From assembly GCF_001612725.1 (NCBI RefSeq), contig NZ_BDAZ01000047.1:1-64000 (forward strand): 64,000 bases of DNA. Reading direction: 5' to 3'. The stretch is from Nocardia anaemiae NBRC 100462 (lineage in GTDB: Bacteria > Actinomycetota > Actinomycetes > Mycobacteriales > Mycobacteriaceae). A program made the translations under genes and the position numbers. Below the pieces are notes generated by a model, which was not told where the DNA came from, did no database searches, and saw only the letters and a list, made by a program, of their open reading frames with translations. How positions within the stretch are numbered: position 1 is the first letter of the stretch; the number at the start of each line of letters is the position of its first letter. Shown here one piece after another: positions 58,375-64,000 of the stretch.

Positions 58375-60420
58375 ATGCCAGACCAACCCGAACCATCGCA
58401 ACACCGATCACCTACGCCACCCGCGGCGAAATCGGAGCCGACCGCGGATGCGCCGAGCTCACCGAGTGTGTGGTCGAATCCGGCGAGTGCGCTGATCGGT
58501 CCACCGGCGAGTGCACTGCCGCCGAGGTCTGGACTGCCCGCGGCAAGGCCGTGGCCGGTTCAAGTGCCGAGGTGGCGGCACGTCGCCTGCCCGCCCGGCG
58601 TTTTGCCCGCCGCTGGTATCGCAGGTCTCGCGGGCGCGGTGTTCATCCCACTGGATCGGCCGGGAATCGGTTGGGTACTTGCCGGTTCGGTGGCAGCGGC
58701 CGCGGTTTTCACGGTGGACCGCCGCGCACGGCGTACGGCCGGAGCGGCTACCTCCACAACGGATCCGGCGATGGAGCCGGGTCCAGCATGTCCGGCTAGT
58801 GACGAACCTGGTCGCCGGACGTCGGTCAAAGGTGCCGGCGCGCCGTCTGATGTGAACGGCAGTGGTTCGGTGCGTGCGGCTGCGACGTCGATACCAAAAC
58901 CGTCGGACTCGACTGAATCGCCCAGCTCGACGACGGCAGATCCTCAGCCCGGGCAGTCGGCACCCGTGGTCGACGGCGCTCAGATGCTGCTCAAAGGTGC
59001 TGGCACGGAGCCGAATCGGGCTGATTCGGACAATCATGGCGCGGCGGGCCGGGATGGGTCGTCGTCGCTACCGGATTCGTCCGATTCGGCGCATTCTCCC
59101 GAGGCGAAGCGTGCGGCGGGAAGCTCCGATCCGGTCGGTTCCGGCGGTCCGACCGCGCTGGAAGACGGGAGTGGGGGAGCCGACCCAGCTGGATCGCGAT
59201 TCGGTGTCCGCGCAGCCAATTGGGGCAGGGTGTGGTGGACGACCCTGGCGTTGGGGCTGCTGGCGGTTGGGGCGGTGCGGGCCGCGGGCTGGTTGTTCGC
59301 GCTGTGTGTGGTCGGGGCCGCGGTGGCCGGGTCGTTGGCTGTCGTCGGGCGGCGCTCGGTCTATAGCGCGTGGTACGACGTGATCGCGGTGCCGATCGAG
59401 TCGATTGCGGGCATTCCCTGGATCTATTCGGCGTTCGATCGGATCGGCGATGGCAAGGCGAGGCGGTCGTGGCGGGCCGGGACATCGGTTGCGGTGACGC
59501 TCGCACTATTGGCGATTTTCGTGCCATTGCTCGGCGGTGCCGATGCGACATTCGCGAAACTTCTCGACGCGGTGACGCCGCAGTTCGACGCGGCATCTGT
59601 CGTGCAGTGGATCGTGCTGTTCGCGCTACTCGGTCTCGGCAGCGTCGGGGCCATGTATCTGCTGGCGGGCCCGCGAGCCGCCGCGACAGGCGCACCATCC
59701 GGGCGATGCCTGCGACGGTTGGAGTGGGCACTGCCGGTGGGCGCGCTGACCATCCTGTTCGCGGTGTTCGTCGGTGCCCAGTTCGTCGCTTTGTTCGGCG
59801 GTGACGACTATGTCCAGCGCACGGCGAATCTGACCTACGCCGAATACGCGCGCAGCGGATTCTGGCAGCTCTCGATCGTCACCATTCTCACCCTCGCCGT
59901 GATAGCTGTCGTGTTGCGCTGGGCTGCGCAGGAATCCGCAGTAGACCGAGCGTGGCTGCGCATCCTGCTGTGCGCGATCGCGGTGTTGACGCTGATCATC
60001 GTCGCCTCCGCCCTCGGCCGCATGTGGACCTACCAGCAGGCCTATGGCTTCACCGTTATGCGCGTGCTGGTCGAGGTATGCGAACTCTGGCTGGGCCTGG
60101 TGTACCTGCTGATGATCGTGGCGGTGCTGCGCCTCGACGGCACCTGGCTGCCGCGCGCCGCCATCGGCACCGCCATGTCGACGCTGTTCGCCTTGGCCGT
60201 GCTCAACCCGGAAGGCCTTGTCGCGGAACGAAATATCGATCGCTGGGAACACGGTAAGAATCTCGACACGTACTATCTCAGCGCACTCTCGCCCGATGTC
60301 CTCTCCGCCGTCGACCGACTCCCACAGCCACAGCGTGCTGAGATACTCGGCCCGATCCGCGAGCGTCTCGACGGGGACACGTGGCAGAGCTGGAACCTGT
60401 CTCGCGCCAATGCCCGGTAG
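58375..60420 (+). CDS. DUF4153/DUF4173 family membrane protein
   Basis: 681 aa, ATG preceded by GGAGGGGAC. The first ~60 residues are Pro/Ser-rich and polar. A hydrophobic pair (~85-115) follows, then ~150 residues of low-complexity Ser/Gly/Asp/Pro linker with no fold, then a C-terminal membrane domain with about ten helices. That domain shows SAWYDVIAVPIESIAGIPWI, DDYVQRTANLTYAEYARSGFWQL and ERNIDRWEHGKNLDTYYLSALSPD, the signatures of the DUF4153 (formerly DUF4173) family. The family's function is unknown. It lies 74 bases after the kinase gene and may be co-transcribed with the two-component pair, but its own strong ribosome-binding site allows independent expression. Confidence 0.9.
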   Translation: MPDQPEPSQHRSPTPPAAKSEPTADAPSSPSVWSNPASALIGPPASALPPRSGLPAARPWPVQVPRWRHVACPPGVLPAAGIAGLAGAVFIPLDRPGIGWVLAGSVAAAAVFTVDRRARRTAGAATSTTDPAMEPGPACPASDEPGRRTSVKGAGAPSDVNGSGSVRAAATSIPKPSDSTESPSSTTADPQPGQSAPVVDGAQMLLKGAGTEPNRADSDNHGAAGRDGSSSLPDSSDSAHSPEAKRAAGSSDPVGSGGPTALEDGSGGADPAGSRFGVRAANWGRVWWTTLALGLLAVGAVRAAGWLFALCVVGAAVAGSLAVVGRRSVYSAWYDVIAVPIESIAGIPWIYSAFDRIGDGKARRSWRAGTSVAVTLALLAIFVPLLGGADATFAKLLDAVTPQFDAASVVQWIVLFALLGLGSVGAMYLLAGPRAAATGAPSGRCLRRLEWALPVGALTILFAVFVGAQFVALFGGDDYVQRTANLTYAEYARSGFWQLSIVTILTLAVIAVVLRWAAQESAVDRAWLRILLCAIAVLTLIIVASALGRMWTYQQAYGFTVMRVLVEVCELWLGLVYLLMIVAVLRLDGTWLPRAAIGTAMSTLFALAVLNPEGLVAERNIDRWEHGKNLDTYYLSALSPDVLSAVDRLPQPQRAEILGPIRERLDGDTWQSWNLSRANAR

Positions 60421-60488
60421 GACACCCGTGCTTGTTTGTCGGCGATGGCGACATCGTCCGTTGATGCACGCGGGAATGGATTCGGGGC

Positions 60489-60968
60489 TCAGGTGAGTGC
60501 GCGATGGACGGCGTCGGCGGGGTCGGTGGCGAGTTGTGCTGCGGGGATGGGATTTCCGGCGGCGTCGTGTATGTGCCAGCCACCGAGGGAGATGACGGGA
60601 ATGGTGCCGCGGTGGTGAGCGAAAGCGAGTTCGGAAAGGGTGGCCCACGAGCCACCGATCACGATCACGGCGTCGGCGGATTGCACGAGGATCGCGTTGC
60701 GGGCCTCGCCCATATCGGTGTACAGGACGGCGGACAGGCCACGGCAGGCGGCGGACCGGTCGCTGTCCGGGCGAATCCCGATGACGAGCCCGCCCGCCCG
60801 CGTGGCCCCCTCCGCGACCGCGGCCATAACGCCGGTACCGCCCCCGCACAGCACGGTGGCACCGGCAGTCGCGAGCAGTCGTCCCACCTCCGCAGCCCAT
60901 TCGCCCTCGCTAGTGGTGCAATCACTCGGTCCGCAAACCGCGATCTGCGGAGGTATGTCGCGAGCCAT
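60489..60968 (-). CDS. LOG-like / TIGR00725-type nucleotide-binding Rossmann protein
   Basis: 159 aa. QIAVCGPSDC opens the fold, GGGTGVM (42-48) is the loop shared with cytokinin-activating LOG enzymes, and VIGGSWATLSELAFA (~102-116) replaces the PGGxGTxxE motif of true LOG proteins. Phosphoribohydrolase activity is therefore uncertain; the TIGR00725 subgroup keeps the fold but not the full active site. It is short (LOG proteins are usually ~180-200 aa) but looks complete. It is convergent with the DUF4153 gene (68 bases between stops). Confidence 0.85.
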   Translation of the reverse strand: MARDIPPQIAVCGPSDCTTSEGEWAAEVGRLLATAGATVLCGGGTGVMAAVAEGATRAGGLVIGIRPDSDRSAACRGLSAVLYTDMGEARNAILVQSADAVIVIGGSWATLSELAFAHHRGTIPVISLGGWHIHDAAGNPIPAAQLATDPADAVHRALT

Positions 60969-61011
60969 GTAGTCGACGATAGTTGCGGGAATCTCGCTCA
61001 GCCGCTTACTT

Positions 61012-61042
61012 CGTGCAGGTCGGCCGCTCGCAGACCTGCACG
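61012..61042. terminator. Strong hairpin (10-base stem), candidate terminator
   Basis: The arms CGTGCAGGTC (61012-61021) and GACCTGCACG (61033-61042) are perfectly complementary around an 11-base loop. There is no T-run on either side, so it would be an actinomycete-style hairpin without a U-tract, or part of a regulatory element upstream of the LOG-like gene. Confidence 0.4.
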
Positions 61043-61327
61043 CCGCGCAACCCGGCCTAGTCGCCTCGCGCCGCAGCTCGGGCCGGTCTTGTCAGCAGCC
61101 CAGCACCGCCGCGCCTTGTGCGGCCAGGCAGTTCGGTCGAGTCCCGGACGCCCGGAAGGTCATTCAATCTGCAAGCCCAGCACACCGAACGTTTCTTTCG
61201 GCTCGGCACACCCTGCAGCTCGGCCCGTAGGCGACGGCGATGACGAAGGGAGGCGTGCCGATTCTGGTACGCCGGTGGTCTGGCCCAACGCGCGGCTCAG
61301 TCCTGCAGCCTTGTAGCTCTCCTAGCC

Positions 61328-61412
61328 TTTGCGCCCGACTGGCGGGCAAGTGTCGCATGGCCGTCTCGAAGCCGAGCCACTTGTTCGCTCCAGTGATCAA
61401 GATTGCCGCCGT
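61328..61412 (-). pseudogene. Fragment of a short-chain dehydrogenase/reductase (N-terminal NAD-binding part)
   Basis: Read on the - strand, one frame gives AAILITGANKWLGFETA, the classical SDR start TGANKGxGFE. The sequence then continues in the +1 frame as LARQSGAK, the usual next element of such enzymes. The rest of the protein (YxxxK and beyond) is absent. A frameshift plus truncation marks it as a relic, with no expected product. Confidence 0.5.
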
Positions 61413-61535
61413 GCCACCAACGCTAGGTGACAGCACTTCCCATGTACGGTCGCGCGCCTGTGTTCGGCGACCGGGCCTCGGCTGACCGAGCTGCATCCGT
61501 CACCCCGACGCGGCGGCCCCGGGTGCGAGATGTGC

Positions 61536-62960
61536 CTACCGTCGCTTGGTGAGCAACGTATCGAGCTGTGCGGCGAATTCCTCGGCGGCGTTTCGGTATC
61601 CGACGTGGTCGCCCGCGAATTCCACGGTGTCGAGTCCGAGGCGTGCGCCGAGTACCGCATTGGGCAGCGCCGGGAACGCTTCCTTCGAATCGTGTCCGAC
61701 GGCGAGGACGAGCTTGTCGGCGACGGGTTGCAGTGCGTCGAAATCCGGTGTGTAGCGGACGTACTGGCGCATTTCGTATTCCATCCAGAACTGCATGTTC
61801 TGCTGGATGCGCGCACCGATCGCGGCTGCCTCGGGCGTGGGTTCTCCGGCGGGCTGCTGCTGGCGCAGCCCGACGCCTTCGGCGAATAGCGAGATGGCGG
61901 CGACGAAGCCCTCGGATTTGCTGGTCTGGTAGACCTTGTCCAAGAAGGTGAGCCACTTGTCGGCATCTGGCAGTACGGTCGCAAGCGGCGGTTCGTGCGC
62001 GATGAGTGTGTGCACGAGGTCCGGTCGCGTTGTGAGCAATTCGAGCGCGACGATGGCGCCGGAGCTGCTGCCGAGCACGGCGGCGGGCTGGTTGCCGAGG
62101 TGGGTGAGCAGTGCGGCGGCATCGGCGCCGTCCAGTTGGACGTTGTGGTTCTGTCCTGGGCTGCGGGAGAAGCCGCGCCGATCGTAGGAAACCACCGTGT
62201 AGCGATCCGCCAGTCGCTCGGCGATCTGGTCGAAGCTTCCGGCGTCGCCATTACCGCCCGGGATGAGCAGCAGTAGCGGTCCGGTGCCACGGATTTCGTA
62301 GTACAGCGTCGCCCCGGGCACGGCGAGGGTGTGGTCGGTAGGGATGTCCATGGGAAATTCTCCTGGTAGATAGGACAGTTGCCGCAACGCTTCCCGGATG
62401 ACGGGCAGTGCCGCGGTGGGCGGATCCGCATCGACCCAGCGGTCGATAGCGACCTGCAGTGCCGTCGCGATCGCGCCCGCCATGATCCGCGGGAACATAT
62501 CGGCGCGCAGGTCGCGGCCGGTGCGTGCGGCGATGGCCGTCGCGATGGCCTCCTGGATGACGGCCTGCGCCTTGAGATATTCACCCTGCAACGCGGACTC
62601 GGTGGTGATCAGCCGAATGCCGCGGCTCCATGCCGGATCCGGCAGTTCGTCATCACGGAATTCGGCGAGCACCGCGTGGATCACCGCGGGCCACAGCGCT
62701 TCGGCCGCCGGACGATCGCGCAGTCCGTCCGCGATGCGCCGGGCCCGATCGACCGCCACCGAGCACACGGCCTCGTACTTACTGGCGAAGTAGTTGTTGA
62801 ACGTACGTGGCGAAACACCCGCCGCCGCCGCGATGTCCTCGACCAGCACACTGTCGAGACCATGCTCGACCGCCAGCCGCAGCGCCGCGAATCCGAGCGC
62901 CTCCCGAGTCGCGAGTTTCTTGCGTTCCCGCAACCCGAGTACGAATGCCACGCCCTTCAC
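61536..62960 (-). CDS. TetR-family regulator fused in frame to an alpha/beta hydrolase
   Basis: 474 aa from GTG 62960; GTG 62951 is equally possible, and upstream extension of the frame looks random. Residues 1-~195 are a TetR protein: ERKKLATREALGFAALRLAVEHGLDSVLVEDIAAAAGVSPRTFNNYFASKYEAV is the helix-turn-helix domain, followed by a helical ligand domain ending REALRQLSYLPG. With no stop codon the frame enters MDIPTDHTLAVPGATLYYEIRG (from Met204), the normal start of a hydrolase with PGG oxyanion loop, nucleophile in GSSSGA, a late Asp (VGHDSKE) and His in AGDHVGY. AGGAG lies just before the internal ATG, so a free hydrolase may also be made. The start abuts a perfect palindrome, implying autoregulation. 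Confidence 0.85.
   Translation of the reverse strand: MKGVAFVLGLRERKKLATREALGFAALRLAVEHGLDSVLVEDIAAAAGVSPRTFNNYFASKYEAVCSVAVDRARRIADGLRDRPAAEALWPAVIHAVLAEFRDDELPDPAWSRGIRLITTESALQGEYLKAQAVIQEAIATAIAARTGRDLRADMFPRIMAGAIATALQVAIDRWVDADPPTAALPVIREALRQLSYLPGEFPMDIPTDHTLAVPGATLYYEIRGTGPLLLLIPGGNGDAGSFDQIAERLADRYTVVSYDRRGFSRSPGQNHNVQLDGADAAALLTHLGNQPAAVLGSSSGAIVALELLTTRPDLVHTLIAHEPPLATVLPDADKWLTFLDKVYQTSKSEGFVAAISLFAEGVGLRQQQPAGEPTPEAAAIGARIQQNMQFWMEYEMRQYVRYTPDFDALQPVADKLVLAVGHDSKEAFPALPNAVLGARLGLDTVEFAGDHVGYRNAAEEFAAQLDTLLTKRR
62351..62364 (-). promoter_or_regulatory. Internal ribosome-binding site and ATG for the hydrolase half
   Basis: On the - strand CCAGGAGAATTTCCCATG places AGGAG seven bases before ATG (62351). 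The hydrolase could start here independently (271 aa) while the TetR frame reads straight through the same bases. Confidence 0.6.
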
Positions 62961-62963
62961 GGT

Positions 62964-62994
62964 ACGCAATCTTGCGTGGCACGCAAGATTGCGT
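62964..62994. promoter_or_regulatory. Perfect palindromic operator, probably of the TetR fusion protein
   Basis: Arms ACGCAATCTTGCGT (62964-62977) and ACGCAAGATTGCGT (62981-62994) are exact reverse complements around GGC. Each arm is itself a smaller palindrome (ACGCAA..TTGCGT). The site ends three bases from the GTG start, so bound repressor would block transcription of its own gene. TetR dimers, or a pair of dimers, bind sites of this kind. Confidence 0.8.
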
Positions 62995-63355
62995 GATCGG
63001 AAAGTTTTGCGCCACATAGGGTCCGAAAGCCCCGCAACCACCGTCGTATGAGACCAGCAGGGCCACACGCTGTCTCGGCGCATCACCCGCCAGTGGGTAC
63101 GCGGCGTGTGCCGCTGCGGCACGCTCGCCGATGGGCATATGGTGTGCGCCGCTGCGGCACCAGCACCCGCACACGCGCTGGGCAACCGTCGTCGAACTCG
63201 TGCACGATCCAGCCGAGTCGTCCGGCGCCTCCGATACGCGACAGCGCATGTGGGCCGGGCTCGGTGCGGGGTGCCCCGTGTGGTGGGACGATCAGGGAAC
63301 CGGCAGGACGCGCGTTGGGTGCGATGGCCGCAGTGCGGGCGCGGTGGTGTGCAGA
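62995..63355. other. Intergenic stretch of ~360 bases, no gene recognised
   Basis: Frames are interrupted or have random-looking codon use. The only repeats are two copies of GCCGCTGCGGCAC (63110 and 63148), short and self-complementary. It presumably carries the upstream part of the TetR-fusion promoter. Confidence 0.5.
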
Positions 63356-64000
63356 CTATGCGGACTTGCGCAGCGTCGAGAGGCGGCTCACACCGCACGC
63401 GAGCACGACCGCCGCCAGGAACGACAGCAGTGACGCGCTCATCCACGCCTGCTTGGTGAAGTGCAGCTTCTCCTGCGCGTGCACCCAGAAGTCGGTCCAC
63501 ACCCCGGCGTCGCCCGGGTTGATCAGCTGGTAAACCGAGAGCCCGACCAGCCAGGCGAAAACCATGCCCCACCGCGATGGCGCGTTCGCCGAGGTATCCC
63601 ACTGGTCGCGTGCCCGCAGGAAGAAGTCCGCGACGAGCACGCCGAGCAGCGGCACGAAGACCGAGCCGATCAGTCCGAGAAAGCCGAAGTAGTTCGCCAT
63701 GTTCAGTCGCAGCGCGAGCAGGGTGATCAGCACGCCGAGACCGATCGAGAGCACCCGACGATCGATCCGAGGCGCGAGGTTCTGGATCGACACGGCCGTC
63801 GAGTACACATTCGCGAACGACTGGTCGGCCTCACGGAAGACGAAGATGAAGAAGAACACCGCTCCGAGGGTCACCTTCAGAAACGGCGAGTACACCCCGC
63901 CGTCGCCGGACACGAGCGCCAGCGCGAACAACCCCAGCACATACGCGATGATCTGGGTGAACGCGTACGCCCCACTGGCCGCGCCGAATGCCGCGCCGGT
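63356..64000 (-). CDS. NCS1-family nucleobase:cation symporter, C-terminal part, cut by window edge
   Basis: 215 codons are visible and the frame is open to base 64000. The sequence holds the last five to six membrane helices of a purine/cytosine permease. FREADQSFANVYSTAVSIQNLAPRIDRR is the conserved helix-8/loop region of NCS1 carriers (DxxxANVYSxxxSxQNL). SIGLGVLITLLALRLNMANYFGFLGLIGSVFVPLLGVLVADFF follows with the AxY(E/G)xFLxxIGxxFxPLxGVxxADF pattern. The substrate (cytosine, allantoin, hydroxymethylpyrimidine or another base) cannot be assigned without the N-terminal half. The polar end STLRKSA is intact. Confidence 0.88.
   Translation of the reverse strand, partial: TGAAFGAASGAYAFTQIIAYVLGLFALALVSGDGGVYSPFLKVTLGAVFFFIFVFREADQSFANVYSTAVSIQNLAPRIDRRVLSIGLGVLITLLALRLNMANYFGFLGLIGSVFVPLLGVLVADFFLRARDQWDTSANAPSRWGMVFAWLVGLSVYQLINPGDAGVWTDFWVHAQEKLHFTKQAWMSASLLSFLAAVVLACGVSRLSTLRKSA

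Larger units (their letters stand above)
60969..61535. other. 567-base intergenic stretch: hairpin and SDR gene relic
   Basis: No intact gene is visible on either strand. It holds the inverted repeat at 61012-61042 and a short-chain dehydrogenase remnant on the - strand around 61328-61412. The remaining sequence has mixed wobble use and frequent stops in all frames, consistent with decayed coding DNA. Confidence 0.6.

Noticed and set aside
63106..63160. Two copies of GCCGCTGCGGCAC between the TetR fusion and the permease
   Set aside because: They are only 13 bases and self-complementary, which is common in DNA of this composition.
1..64000. CRISPR arrays, tRNA or rRNA genes, transposases
   Set aside because: No regularly spaced repeats, cloverleaf-like segments, rRNA signatures or transposase motifs were recognised by eye. 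A tRNAscan/Infernal run would be decisive for small RNAs.

Overview
The window is high-GC actinomycete DNA: C/G-rich wobble positions, many GTG starts, and ATGA/GTGA stop-start overlaps. A Nocardia-like member of the Mycobacteriales is suggested by a protein close to mycobacterial CysO, a MIRU-like 77-base tandem repeat, and family 9 glycosyltransferase, LytM peptidase and DUF4153 genes typical of that group. The genus is an inference.

Bases 1-47,172 hold a type I modular polyketide synthase (PKS) locus, all on the + strand. I number the synthases PKS-1 to PKS-8 from left to right. PKS-1 is cut by the window edge (KR end, ACP, docking). PKS-2 to PKS-6 are single modules KS-AT-DH-KR-ACP with malonyl-type ATs. 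PKS-7 is different: non-malonyl AT, dead KR, and no docking tail or thioesterase. A crotonyl-CoA carboxylase/reductase (CCR) gene follows. PKS-8 holds the KSQ-AT-ACP loading module (methylmalonyl-type AT, so a propionyl starter) plus two more KS-AT-DH-KR-ACP modules. As given, PKS-8 is broken by a one-base deletion in its first extension KS (about 38,356).

The two classes of docking sequence fit the order PKS-8, then PKS-1 or something upstream of it, then PKS-2, -3, -4, -5, -6 and -7. Every fully visible extension module before PKS-7 carries KR and DH but no ER. The predicted chain is therefore a propionyl-started linear conjugated polyene (seven KR-DH modules fully visible, plus whatever PKS-1 and upstream genes add). 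PKS-7 would end it with one alkyl-branched, unreduced beta-keto unit supplied through the CCR. No release enzyme is visible.

At 47.1-48.8 kb lie a flavoprotein oxygenase (convergent with PKS-8, 39-base overlap) and a divergent CysO/MoaD-like sulfur carrier. These are the last plausible cluster genes. From 48.8 kb to the right end the genes look like ordinary chromosome: two membrane proteins, a LytM peptidase, an ArsR regulator, a GT9 glycosyltransferase, two VOC proteins, a DUF308 protein, an alpha/beta hydrolase, a secreted trypsin-like protease, an OmpR-type two-component system, a DUF4153 protein and a LOG-like protein. They are followed by a TetR regulator fused in frame to an alpha/beta hydrolase behind a perfect palindromic operator, and a partial NCS1 permease. 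No rRNA, tRNA, CRISPR array or intact insertion sequence was recognised.
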